From Verrucomicrobiia bacterium (GTDB lineage: Bacteria > Verrucomicrobiota > Verrucomicrobiia > Opitutales > Opitutaceae), in NCBI GenBank assembly GCA_011525695.1, contig WYBX01000050.1, positions 1 to 48,969 on the forward strand: DNA of 48,969 nucleotides. The letters are read 5' to 3'. Both the position numbers and the translations under genes were made by a program. Of this stretch, positions 26,614-35,074 are shown in pieces (the stretch's first letter is position 1; each line of letters opens with the position of its first letter). Under the pieces are notes generated by a model. It saw only the letters and a list, made by a program, of their open reading frames with translations. It was not told the DNA's origin and ran no database searches.

Positions 26614-27912
26614 ATGTCTACTGATTGGAAATCCCGCGCTGTCTCCGCCAGTGACGCTGTCGCCGCCATCAAGAGCTGTGATCGCATCTTTCTCCATGGC
26701 GCTGCCGCCACTCCAACGCCGCTCGCGGTCGCCCTGTCGGCGCGCCGCGATGTCGAGAACGTGCGGCTGTACCACCTGCATACCGCCGGACCCGCGCCCT
26801 GGACCGATCCGGAGTCCGAGGGCCATTTCCGAGCCGTTTCGCTCTTCACGGGCGCCCCGCTGCGCAAGCCCATCGCCGAGGGCCGGGCCGACCATGTGCC
26901 GATCTTCCTCTCCGACATTCCCGGACTCTTCCTCAGCGGTCGCGTGCCGCTTGATGTCGCGCTGCTCCATGTTTCGCCGCCCGACAGCCACGGGCTGTGC
27001 TCGCTCGGCACGTCGGTCGACGCCGCCCGGGCGGCCGCCGACACGGCCAAGATCGTCATCGCCGAAATCAACGAGCAGATGCCGCGAACCCACGGTGACA
27101 GCATCCTCCCGCTGTCGCGGATCCACGCCTTCATCGCCACCAACCGCCCGCTCCATGAGCACCACCCGGAACCCGAGACGCCGGTGGAAGCGCGAATCGG
27201 CGAAATCATCGCCGAACTGGTCGAGGACGGCTCCACGCTGCAGATGGGCATTGGCGGCATACCCGATGCGGTCCTGGCCCGGCTGCACAACAAGCGCGAC
27301 CTGGGAATTCACACCGAGATGTTCTCCGATCGGGTGGTCGACCTGGTCGAATCCGGCGCGGTGACGAACCGCCGCAAAGTGATTGGGAGGAACCGGCTCG
27401 TCACGAGCTTCATCAACGGATCGAAACGGATTTTCGATTTCGTGAACGACAATCCGAATGTCGTTTTCTATCCGTGCGACTGGACGAACGACACCGCCAA
27501 CATTCGCCGCAACCCGAAGGTGGTGGCGATGAATTCCGCCATCCAGGTCGATCTCACCGGGCAGGTTTGCGCGGATTCGATCGGCCATCGGATTTATTCG
27601 GGAATTGGCGGCCAGATGGACTTCATCCGGGGAGCGGCCCTCTCGGTCGGCGGCAAACCCATCATCGCGCTGCCCTCGACGGCGGCCGGTGGAAAGGTTT
27701 CGCGGATCGTAACCCAGCTGAATCCCGGCGCGGGCGTCGTCACCACCCGCGGCCACCTGCACTGGCTCGTCACCGAATACGGCGCGGTCAATGTCCACGG
27801 CATGTCGCTCCGCGAGCGTGCCGAGGCGCTGATCTCGATCGCCCATCCGGATTTCCGGGCCGAGCTTCGACGCGACCTCGCCGAGGTCCGCCATTTCCCG
27901 GCCAAGGCCTGA
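26614..27912 (+). CDS. Acetyl-CoA hydrolase/transferase family CoA-transferase
   Basis: These enzymes move CoA between acyl groups through a glutamyl-CoA thioester. The 432-residue protein has both family domains; the catalytic Glu is E235 in GIHTEMFSD. The conserved GIGGIPDAVLARL and GQVCADSIG...YSGIGGQMDF segments are clear. The best match in character is 4-hydroxybutyrate or acetate CoA-transferase. The substrate cannot be set from the sequence. The 136-bp gap upstream holds a weak TATCAT box at 26588 but no proper -35. The nearby 2-oxoacid:ferredoxin oxidoreductase makes an acyl-CoA economy plausible. Confidence 0.88.
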   Translation: MSTDWKSRAVSASDAVAAIKSCDRIFLHGAAATPTPLAVALSARRDVENVRLYHLHTAGPAPWTDPESEGHFRAVSLFTGAPLRKPIAEGRADHVPIFLSDIPGLFLSGRVPLDVALLHVSPPDSHGLCSLGTSVDAARAAADTAKIVIAEINEQMPRTHGDSILPLSRIHAFIATNRPLHEHHPEPETPVEARIGEIIAELVEDGSTLQMGIGGIPDAVLARLHNKRDLGIHTEMFSDRVVDLVESGAVTNRRKVIGRNRLVTSFINGSKRIFDFVNDNPNVVFYPCDWTNDTANIRRNPKVVAMNSAIQVDLTGQVCADSIGHRIYSGIGGQMDFIRGAALSVGGKPIIALPSTAAGGKVSRIVTQLNPGAGVVTTRGHLHWLVTEYGAVNVHGMSLRERAEALISIAHPDFRAELRRDLAEVRHFPAKA

Positions 27913-28090
27913 TCTCGCCCTGAACCAGAGAATCCGTAACGCGGCAGCCGCAACCGAAGGGGCGGCTCCGCCTCGTACTCGTTCCTCGTAATCTGCCCTC
28001 TGCGTCCGGCAGTCGACGCCACTGTTCGGCGCTCGCCAAGGCCCGCTGCGAGGACAACACATACGGGACCGAATCCAGACCGCCGCTCCC
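27913..28090. other. Gap between the CoA-transferase and lactonase genes
   Basis: No gene. It contains a short tract of CTCGTA/CTCGTTC-type units near 27979-28000, similar in style to the 7-nt tracts of the pdh region but too short to be sure. Confidence 0.35.
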
Positions 28091-29158
28091 ATGCCCTCCC
28101 ACCTGCTCTTCATTGGCACCTACACGCGAACGACCAGCCGGGGAATCTACGCGCTCCAGCTGGATGCCGACACCGGTGCGCTGAGCACCCCGATCCTGGC
28201 GGCGGAGACGGCCAATCCCACGTGGATCGAATTTTCACCCGACCGGCGGCGGCTCTATGCGGTCCACGAATCGAGCGGGCAGGCAACCGGCTTCGCCGTC
28301 GATCCCGCCCAAGCCCGGCTGACGCCGCTCAAACCCACGGACTCCCCCGCGAAGGAGCTCAACGTCCCGGCCAATCCACCGAGCCACCTCGCGATCGACG
28401 CCACCGGCCGCGCCCTGATTGCCGCGAATTACCGTGACGGATTCGTCGCCGCCCTCCCGATCCGCGCCGATGGAACCCTCGGCTCACCGGAAATCATCCG
28501 CCACGCGGGCTGCGGTCCTCATCCGACACGACAGGAAAAACCGCATCCGCATTCCGTCACGATTTCACCGGACAACCGGTTCGCGCTCATCTGTGACCTT
28601 GGTGTCGACCGGATATATTCGTACGCCCTTGACCCGGCCGCGGCCAGGCTGAGCCCGGCGAATCCGCCGTTCACGGTCACCGCACCCGGCGCCGGTCCGC
28701 GCCACTCCAAGTTCTCCCCCGACAGCCGGCATGCCTACGTGATCAACGAACTTGCCAATACCCTCACTGCCTATCGCTACGAACCGGCCGATGGCTCCCT
28801 TTCCGAAATCCAGTCCATTTCCACGCTGCCCTCCGGGTTCAAGGGCGAAAGCACGGCGGCGGAGGTGCGGATCCATCCGAACGGACGATTCCTTTACGGA
28901 TCGAATCGCGGCTACGACAGCATCGCCGTTTTCAGGATCGATCCCGAATCCGGTCGTTTGAATCCCGTCGAAATCGTGCCGTCCGGCGGCAAGAATCCGC
29001 GGAATTTTGCCCTCTCGCCGGATGGCCGCTGGCTCGTCTGTGCGCACCAGGACTCCGACAATCTGTGCGTCTTCCGCGTGGATCCGGCAACGGGCCGGCT
29101 CGCGCGCACAAACCACGAAGCCGCGGTCCCGATGGGCGTTTGCGTGCTGTTTCGTTAA
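28091..29158 (+). CDS. pgl: 6-phosphogluconolactonase-like seven-bladed propeller (lactonase family)
   Basis: The 355-residue product belongs to the YbhE/Pgl beta-propeller lactonase family, which hydrolyses 6-phosphogluconolactone in the pentose phosphate pathway. Repeated blade signatures are visible: FIGTYTRTTSRGIYALQLD, EFSPDRRRLYAVHE, PHSVTISPDNRFA, RHSKFSPDSRHAYVINE and RIHPNGRFLYGSNRG. There is no signal peptide, which fits a cytoplasmic role. The family also contains carboxy-muconate cyclases and poorly defined members, so the exact substrate is likely rather than proven. The stop codon TAA lies inside an 89-bp inverted repeat. Confidence 0.85.
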   Translation: MPSHLLFIGTYTRTTSRGIYALQLDADTGALSTPILAAETANPTWIEFSPDRRRLYAVHESSGQATGFAVDPAQARLTPLKPTDSPAKELNVPANPPSHLAIDATGRALIAANYRDGFVAALPIRADGTLGSPEIIRHAGCGPHPTRQEKPHPHSVTISPDNRFALICDLGVDRIYSYALDPAAARLSPANPPFTVTAPGAGPRHSKFSPDSRHAYVINELANTLTAYRYEPADGSLSEIQSISTLPSGFKGESTAAEVRIHPNGRFLYGSNRGYDSIAVFRIDPESGRLNPVEIVPSGGKNPRNFALSPDGRWLVCAHQDSDNLCVFRVDPATGRLARTNHEAAVPMGVCVLFR

Positions 29159-29243
29159 CGAGGCGCTGCCTGGAACCGGCTATGTCGGGGACACAGCAAG
29201 AGCTCCTGTGGCAGCCGGGCGAGGGAGCCCGGCGCCTCGTTAA
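29155..29243. repeat. 89-bp inverted repeat covering the pgl stop codon
   Basis: TTAACGAGGCGC (29155-29166) and GCGCCTCGTTAA (29232-29243) are perfect 12-bp arms, and the pgl stop TAA (29156-29158) is inside the left arm. An inner GCCGGGC/GCCCGGC stem and a GCTGCC/GGCAGC pair lie within it. The sequence is unrelated to the TAGCAG family. Confidence 0.7.
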
Positions 29244-29474
29244 GTGTCCGCTGCGCGGACGGGCGGACCGCCGAAGCTAGGGATGCAGAACACTTCCTAA
29301 TTGAGGCGGACCCAACTTCCGTCGTGTTCACGCTTTCCATCCAGCGGTTCCGATCCCTCCGGCATTAAGTTTTCTTCTGGGCGGAACTCACTTGGGGACT
29401 CCGCCTAATCAACCGCGCGGGCGACCCTGGTCTCGTTGACTCATGGATCCGGCTGGGACATTTTCGTTCCGATC
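29244..29474. other. Remainder of the gap before the ferredoxin oxidoreductase genes
   Basis: No gene. A GTCCG-CTGCG-CGGAC hairpin lies at about 29246-29260. A loose inverted pair, TTGAGGCGGA (29301-29310) and TCCGCCTAATCAA (29400-29412), flanks about 90 bp. A promoter for the next two genes should lie here, but none was recognised. Confidence 0.4.
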
Positions 29475-31358
29475 ATGGTCAGTCCGACCCCCCCTGAATC
29501 CACCGGCGGCGTTGCGAGTCCCCAGGGCTCCCCCCGCTCGATCCACGACGTCGTCATCCGACTCGCGGGCAATTCGCAGGACGGCATCCAGTCCGTCGGC
29601 GGCTTCCTGGCCCGGCTCGCCGGGCGCAGCGATCAGGACATCATGACCTACATGACGATCCCGTCCACCATCTCGGGCGGGCCGTCCATCTTCCAGGTCC
29701 GGATGGGCACCGGCGACATCCTGTCTGCGGGCGACCGGGCCGACATGCTGGTGGCATTTTACCAGCACAGCTACGACGCGCACCTCAGCTCGCTGCGTCC
29801 CGGAGGTGTTCTCATCTACGACAGCGACCATGTGAAGCCGGATCCGGCGGACAACCGGTTCACGGCCGTGGGCGTGCCGATCACGACCGGCACGGTCGAG
29901 GCCGTCGGCGGCACGGCGAAGGACAAGGGCAAGAACATCTACACCCTCGGCCTGATCGCGCGCATCTTTGATCTCGATGTGGGAAAACTCACCGCGCTCA
30001 TCAAGGAGCGCTTCGGGGGGAAGAACGAGGACATCGTGCGGAATGCGATGCTGGCATTCGACGCCGGCTACGCCTGGCCGCAGAACAACCTCCGCGATCT
30101 CTTCTATCGTTTCTCTGCGATCGATCGTCCGAACCTCTCTACCGGCCGGCCCCAGGTCACCCTGGATGGCAACTCGGCGATTGCCTACGGACTGATCGCC
30201 GCCGGCGTGCGCCATGGTGCCGGTTATCCGATCACTCCGTGGTCCTCGATCATGGAGACCCTGCGCGCCGAGTTGCCGAAGTACGGCGGGCTCTTTGTCC
30301 AATGCGAGGACGAGATCGCCGCCGTCTCCACCGCCCTTGGCTTTTCCTACACCGGCCGGCTCGCCATCACCGGCAGTTCGGGACCGGGGCTCTCGCTGAA
30401 GATGGAGGCGCTCGGGTGGGCCGTCATGGCCGAGATGCCGCTGATCGTTGTGAACGTCCAGCGGGGCGGCCCCTCGACCGGTATGCCGACGAATGTCGAG
30501 CAGAGCGACCTGATGCAGGCCATCTACGGCAGCCACGGCGACGCCCCCCGCGTGGTGCTGGCCCCCAAGAACGTCGAGGACTGCTTCTACATCGCGATCG
30601 AGGCGGCGCGAATTGCGCGCGAGTACTCGACCCCGGTCCTCATCCTCACCGACATGGGCCTCAGCAGCCGGATCGAAGCGTTCGATGAACCCGATTTGCC
30701 GAACCTGCTCGTCTCACCCGAGCCCGACCTTTCCGAGCGTCCGACCGACTTCAAACCGTATCCGCTGGATCGGGTCACCCGGCATGCGCCGGCCGGCGCG
30801 AGACTCGCGTCCGGCAAGTATCCGACCGTCACCGGCCTGGAGCACGACGAGATGGGCCATCCGACCGGCAGCCCAAAGCTGCACCAGCAGATGACGGCGA
30901 AGCGCCGCGAAAAGCTGAAGGCTCTCGCCGCCGCGCTGCCGGCGCCCGAACTCACGGGCGACAGCACCGGTGAGGTTCTCATCGTCACCTGGGGCTCCAA
31001 TTGGGGCCCCGCCCGCGAGGCCCTGGTCCGAATCCGGAAGGCCGGCGTCAAGGCCGGTCACATGCACCTCCGGCATGTGCATCCGTTGCCCAACGGGCTC
31101 GAGCAAACGTTTGGCCGCTTCGAGAAGGTCGTGGTCGCCGAACTGAACGACGAGGGCGTCTATGGATTCGGGCAGTTCGCAATGATGCTGCGGGCCCGCT
31201 ATGCGATGCCCCGGATCGTCAGCGTTACCAAGACCGACGGGCTCACTTTCAAGGTGAGCGAAATCGTCGCCGGCGTCGCCGGGCACATCGAGAACCCCGC
31301 CCTCCACGCTTCCGTGGGCGCGGCCAGCCACAGCGCGCTCGCCGTTCCGGCCGCCTGA
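29475..31358 (+). CDS. korA: 2-oxoacid:ferredoxin oxidoreductase, fused gamma-alpha subunit
   Basis: With the next gene this forms a ThDP-dependent enzyme that converts a 2-oxoacid, probably 2-oxoglutarate, and CoA to acyl-CoA, reducing ferredoxin. The 627-residue chain has a gamma domain first (VIRLAGNSQDGIQSVGGFLARLAG to about residue 210). The alpha domain follows (AYGLIAAGVRHGAGYPITPWSS, and VNVQRGGPSTGMPT near residue 330), ending with domain II. The frame allows a TTG start at 29436; the ATG at 29475 is chosen as more usual. The gamma-alpha fusion is typical of KorA-type enzymes. No ferredoxin-like delta subunit is adjacent. Confidence 0.9.
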   Translation: MVSPTPPESTGGVASPQGSPRSIHDVVIRLAGNSQDGIQSVGGFLARLAGRSDQDIMTYMTIPSTISGGPSIFQVRMGTGDILSAGDRADMLVAFYQHSYDAHLSSLRPGGVLIYDSDHVKPDPADNRFTAVGVPITTGTVEAVGGTAKDKGKNIYTLGLIARIFDLDVGKLTALIKERFGGKNEDIVRNAMLAFDAGYAWPQNNLRDLFYRFSAIDRPNLSTGRPQVTLDGNSAIAYGLIAAGVRHGAGYPITPWSSIMETLRAELPKYGGLFVQCEDEIAAVSTALGFSYTGRLAITGSSGPGLSLKMEALGWAVMAEMPLIVVNVQRGGPSTGMPTNVEQSDLMQAIYGSHGDAPRVVLAPKNVEDCFYIAIEAARIAREYSTPVLILTDMGLSSRIEAFDEPDLPNLLVSPEPDLSERPTDFKPYPLDRVTRHAPAGARLASGKYPTVTGLEHDEMGHPTGSPKLHQQMTAKRREKLKALAAALPAPELTGDSTGEVLIVTWGSNWGPAREALVRIRKAGVKAGHMHLRHVHPLPNGLEQTFGRFEKVVVAELNDEGVYGFGQFAMMLRARYAMPRIVSVTKTDGLTFKVSEIVAGVAGHIENPALHASVGAASHSALAVPAA

Positions 31359-31386
31359 ACCAAATCTTCACGCCATCGTCCGTCCC

Positions 31387-32352
31387 ATGTCTTCCGCCGC
31401 CTCCGTCCTCCCCGCCCCCGCGCCCAGTTCCGTCACCCCCGTGCCGGTCGCACCGCTCAGCAAGAAGAGCCTCACCGCCGATCATCCCACATGGTGTCCC
31501 GGTTGCGGTGACTTCGCCGTGCTCGCGTCGTTCTACCGCGTGCTCGAGAAGCTCCAGTACCCGCACGAGAAAATCGTCACCTTTGCCGGCATCGGCTGCT
31601 CGTCACGGTTCCCATACTTCGTGAACACCCATGGCGGCCACTTCATCCATGGCCGCTCGCTGCCCTTCGCCGCCGGCATCAGCCTCGGCTCCGACGACCT
31701 GCACGTGTTCGTCTTCGGCGGCGATGGCGACGGATTTTCGATCGGCGGCAACCACCTGGTCCACACCGCGCGGAAGAACGTCCGGCTCACCTATGTGATC
31801 ATGGACAATTCGGTGTATGGACTGACGAAGAAGCAGACCTCCCCGACCTCGCCCGTCGGCTTCAAGACCAAGACCGATCCGACGGGGGCCATCGACCAGC
31901 CGATCAATCCGATGCGGACGCTGCTCAACAGCGGCGCCACTTTCGTCGCCCGGACCCATGCCACGCAGGTCAATCACATGGTCGAGATGATGCTCCGCGC
32001 CGCGAAGCATGACGGGTTCTCCGTGGTGGAAATCCTGTCCGAGTGCGTCGAGTTCTACGAGGGGGCGTTCGATGCGGCGGTCCCGCGCAAAGGCGGCAAG
32101 TGGGCGACGATCGAGGAGAAGAAGAATGATGGAACGCCGGAGGATGCGCTGCGGCACGATCCGCGGGATGAAGTCGCGGCCTTCAAGCTGGCGCTTCAGC
32201 CCTGGCCCGGGGTTTTCGGAGTTTTCTACGAGAACAACGAACGGAAGACCAAGAACGCGCTCGAGGCCGAGTTGAGCGCGAAAGCCCGGGAACGCACGAA
32301 GGGTGCGGGCGACCTCGCGCTCCTGCAGGCGACCTTCGCCAAACTGCGTTAG
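31387..32352 (+). CDS. korB: 2-oxoacid:ferredoxin oxidoreductase, beta subunit
   Basis: This 321-residue subunit carries ThDP and the iron-sulfur cluster. Key features are HPTWCPGCGDFAVL, the cluster-region GIGCSSRFPYF, FVNTHGGHFIHGRSLPFAAG, and the ThDP motif GGDGDGFSIGGNH followed by DNSVYGLTKKQTSPTS. It begins 28 bp after the alpha gene and is clearly co-transcribed. The N-terminal 20 residues are Ala/Pro/Val-rich. The stop TAG is the first three bases of a 75-bp palindrome. Confidence 0.93.
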   Translation: MSSAASVLPAPAPSSVTPVPVAPLSKKSLTADHPTWCPGCGDFAVLASFYRVLEKLQYPHEKIVTFAGIGCSSRFPYFVNTHGGHFIHGRSLPFAAGISLGSDDLHVFVFGGDGDGFSIGGNHLVHTARKNVRLTYVIMDNSVYGLTKKQTSPTSPVGFKTKTDPTGAIDQPINPMRTLLNSGATFVARTHATQVNHMVEMMLRAAKHDGFSVVEILSECVEFYEGAFDAAVPRKGGKWATIEEKKNDGTPEDALRHDPRDEVAAFKLALQPWPGVFGVFYENNERKTKNALEAELSAKARERTKGAGDLALLQATFAKLR

Positions 32353-32424
32353 CAGACTGTCGGTCTTACCGCGGCTCGATTTGAAGGCAGCGAACGTGAG
32401 GGCGAATCATCCGACATGCTGCTA
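32350..32424 (+). repeat. 75-bp stop-codon palindrome, copy A (shared by korB and GH31)
   Basis: The block starts TAGCAGACTGTCGGTC and ends CCGACATGCTGCTA. Its first TAG is the korB stop and its last CTA is the reverse-read stop of the convergent GH31 gene, so one element closes both reading frames. It matches the reverse complement of copy B at 67 of 75 positions. No GAAAATGCC hairpin follows this copy. Confidence 0.85.
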
Positions 32425-34920
32425 GTTCACCTCGACGGTGAGGCTACCCGTCGTCGCGGCGGGCAGCCGGACTCTTAGGACGGGGGTTGGATTGCCGGCG
32501 GTGAGATCCGACGCGCCGAAACTCCACCCCTGCCCGGTCGCAGCCGGCGACTGCTCGTCGAGCGGCCGCCCGTTGACGGAAACGCGCGACGGCCTGGCCA
32601 CACCGTGGAAGTACACGGCCTCCGTTCGCTGTTTCGTCTCCAGCTTGAACGTGATCGCTCCCGGAGATGCCGCCAGCTCTGCCATCATCACCTGCGAATC
32701 GTCCAGCGCGCGCGCACGATCCTTGAAGGTGCGCCGCGTGGTGCGGCCGGACGCGGGATAAAGGTGGAAGGAATAGCCGTCGAAAAGCTCGGAGGGGATG
32801 TTTAACCCCGGCGCAATGAGCGGGAGGATGGCGCCCTCCTGCACGAGGATCGGCAGCGACCGCTCGCTCGCAAGCGGCGCCGCAAACTTGACGGTGCGCC
32901 CGCCTTCATGGCGTTCGTCGGTCCAGAAATCACGCCAGGCACCAGCCGGAAGATAAACGTCGCGCGTTTCCTCTCGCTCGGTGACGGGCGCGACGAGCAA
33001 GTCGCGCCCGAGCAGGAAATCGAAATCGCGCGTGTAGGCTTTCGGATCCGAGCCGAAATCGAAACACAGCGGAGCCAGGATCGGCCGGCCGGTTTCGTGA
33101 GCTTCGATCGCGGCGGAATAGAGGTACGGGAGGAGACGGTAACGCAATTGCAGCCGCTTCGCGTAGATGAGCTGCGCCTCGCCAGAGAACATCCACGGCA
33201 GCTTGTAGTAGGCGCCGTGCGTGCGGATGACGGGGAAAACGAGCAGCATGTCGCAAATCCGCCGGATCTCGTTTTCCGCGTCAGGCGTGTGCCCGCGATA
33301 AAAGCCGCCCATGTCAGCCCCGATCGTGGCGTAGCCAGCGAGCCCGCCGTTGCGGATAAAATCGAGATCGAGCTTCGCGAACGCCAGCCCGGCGGGGACG
33401 TCGCCGGGCCAGGGCGAAATATAGCGGTGCCCGCCGTCCGGGCCGGAACGCGCGAGCACGGGCACGGACTGCTGGAATTCCCGGCGCATGCCTTCGACGA
33501 CGAGCTTCGCCCACAACGAGCCATTGAGGTTTGTGATCGGATAGCCGTTTGCGCCCTGACCGCGCATGCGTTCGCCCTGGTCATGCCACCAGAAGTCGGC
33601 TCCCTGGGCGACGAAGGGCCGGTGCATCTGCCAGAGCCGCGCCACGACTTCCGGATCGGAAACGTCGGGAAACGAACGATCGAGGTAGGCGCCGGGACCA
33701 TCCGCGTCGTCGGAATAGGTCGACATCGTGTTTTCATGGAGGCCGACCTTCACGCCCAGTTCGTCAAGCGTGCGAAACATCCGGGGCACGTCACCGAACG
33801 ACGGAGCCCATTTGAGGTTGTTGCGCCGCACCGCCGACTCGGTCGCATCAAATGCCGGGGTCCATTCCCACATGTCCGGCCGCACCTCGCGCCACTGCAG
33901 GTCGAGGATCATTGAATCCAGCGGGAGTCCGAATTCCCGAAAGCGCGAGGCGATGTAGCGTATGTCGTCCGCGCGCCAGTCGCAGCACTTGCTCTGGATA
34001 TTGCCAAAGAACCATTTCTCCGCGAGGATCGGCTTTCCGGTCAGCGCGATGTACCCCTGCATCAGTTCGGCATAGGAATCTCCCGCGAACACATGGAGAT
34101 CGAAGTTCCAGCCTTCGCGGCCGCCATCCCCGGCATCAATGGTCAGCCGATCCCGCTGCGTCGCGCCGAGGTCGAACCGGGTGGTGGGGTCGACGTTGTT
34201 GAGAAACAATGCGTAGCCCCGGCTGCTCATCACCCATGGCACGGGGAAGCCGCCGCCTTCGCCTTCCTGCCCCAGTTCGCTCGTCGCGAGAACGATCGAG
34301 TGTCCGCGCATGTCGAGCGGGTGACGATGGGCGCCAAAACCGATGAAGTGCTCGTCGGCGGGCAGGGCGAAATGAGCAGTGGTCCGCCCGGCATGAAATT
34401 CGATTCCGCCGCCGGCATGGCTGCGGAGCAGCGTCGCCTCGCGCGCGATGACGCGGAACTGCAGCGGCGACTCCGAGACTTCCACGGCGCAGGCGCCATC
34501 CCCGGCCGGCTGGATGCGCCAGTGGTCGTTCCGCCGCTCGATGGTCACGGGCAGCGCAGGGCGCGAGTAGTCTTCGATGTAATAGGGACCGTTGAAATCG
34601 GGGTGCGTGCTGTCGGGCGGAAATTCCGCCGTGGGCGACGCGGTGAGTCGCACCGTGGACAACCCGATGAATTCGATCCGCAGGGCTCCCCGTTCGGCGG
34701 CGACGAGAGCCCCGCGCCCGGCGCGTTCGATCCGCAGCACGTTTCCCGGAGAAGTGGCGGCATCGCCGGCGGCGGCCGCCGCGCTGCAGGCGAACCAAGC
34801 AAGCGCCACCGGCATCAGCCACCTGCCCGGCTTTCCGCGGAGCCTGCTCAACCGGCCGCCGGTGCGGCAAATGGCGTCGCAATGGCCGGAGGAGCCGGTG
34901 GAGGGGCGTGGAGTATTCAT
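32422..34920 (-). CDS. Secreted glycoside hydrolase family 31 (alpha-glycosidase)
   Basis: GH31 enzymes are retaining alpha-glucosidases, alpha-xylosidases and relatives. The 832-residue protein starts at the ATG at 34920; a hydrophobic segment (WLMPVALAWFACSAAAAAG) after about 34 residues indicates an export signal. An N-terminal beta-sandwich with GFGAHRHPLDMRG precedes the barrel. The nucleophile is D447 in DFWWHDQGE and the acid/base is D507 in SPWPGDVPAG. The WWHDQGE form differs from the common WxDMNE of alpha-glucosidases, so the specificity is open. It converges on korB and is bracketed by inverted copies A and B of the 75-bp palindrome. Confidence 0.9.
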   Translation of the reverse strand: MNTPRPSTGSSGHCDAICRTGGRLSRLRGKPGRWLMPVALAWFACSAAAAAGDAATSPGNVLRIERAGRGALVAAERGALRIEFIGLSTVRLTASPTAEFPPDSTHPDFNGPYYIEDYSRPALPVTIERRNDHWRIQPAGDGACAVEVSESPLQFRVIAREATLLRSHAGGGIEFHAGRTTAHFALPADEHFIGFGAHRHPLDMRGHSIVLATSELGQEGEGGGFPVPWVMSSRGYALFLNNVDPTTRFDLGATQRDRLTIDAGDGGREGWNFDLHVFAGDSYAELMQGYIALTGKPILAEKWFFGNIQSKCCDWRADDIRYIASRFREFGLPLDSMILDLQWREVRPDMWEWTPAFDATESAVRRNNLKWAPSFGDVPRMFRTLDELGVKVGLHENTMSTYSDDADGPGAYLDRSFPDVSDPEVVARLWQMHRPFVAQGADFWWHDQGERMRGQGANGYPITNLNGSLWAKLVVEGMRREFQQSVPVLARSGPDGGHRYISPWPGDVPAGLAFAKLDLDFIRNGGLAGYATIGADMGGFYRGHTPDAENEIRRICDMLLVFPVIRTHGAYYKLPWMFSGEAQLIYAKRLQLRYRLLPYLYSAAIEAHETGRPILAPLCFDFGSDPKAYTRDFDFLLGRDLLVAPVTEREETRDVYLPAGAWRDFWTDERHEGGRTVKFAAPLASERSLPILVQEGAILPLIAPGLNIPSELFDGYSFHLYPASGRTTRRTFKDRARALDDSQVMMAELAASPGAITFKLETKQRTEAVYFHGVARPSRVSVNGRPLDEQSPAATGQGWSFGASDLTAGNPTPVLRVRLPAATTGSLTVEVN

Positions 34921-35071
34921 GGGCGTTCCATGAACTCTCTCTCTTCGATCTTCTGCTTCAATCTTTCTCGCGGTTGAAAATGCCCCGGGCATTTTCATTG
35001 AGCAGCCTGTCGGAGGATTCGCCCTCACGTGCGCTGCCTTCAATTCGCGTCGCGGTAAGACCGACAGGCTG
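34921..35071. other. Gap between the GH31 and UPF0371 genes
   Basis: This holds the GAAAATGCC hairpin (34976-34996) and most of palindrome copy B. The 55 bp next to the GH31 start are C/T-rich on the plus strand (purine-rich in the GH31 mRNA sense) and may carry its ribosome site. No promoter was recognised. Confidence 0.4.
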
Positions 35072-35074
35072 CTA
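34976..35074 (-). repeat. Stop-codon composite element, copy B (UPF0371 gene)
   Basis: Read on the minus strand, the element begins at the TAG stop of the UPF0371 gene (CTA at 35072-35074) and runs 75 bp to 35000. After a 3-nt spacer comes the perfect hairpin GAAAATGCC-N3-GGCATTTTC at 34976-34996. G precedes the TAG, giving GTAG. It is inverted relative to copy A. Confidence 0.85.

Noticed and set aside
32350..35074. Composite transposon carrying GH31
   Set aside because: The bracketing repeats are inverted, but no transposase or target duplication is present and each copy is tied to its own gene stop.
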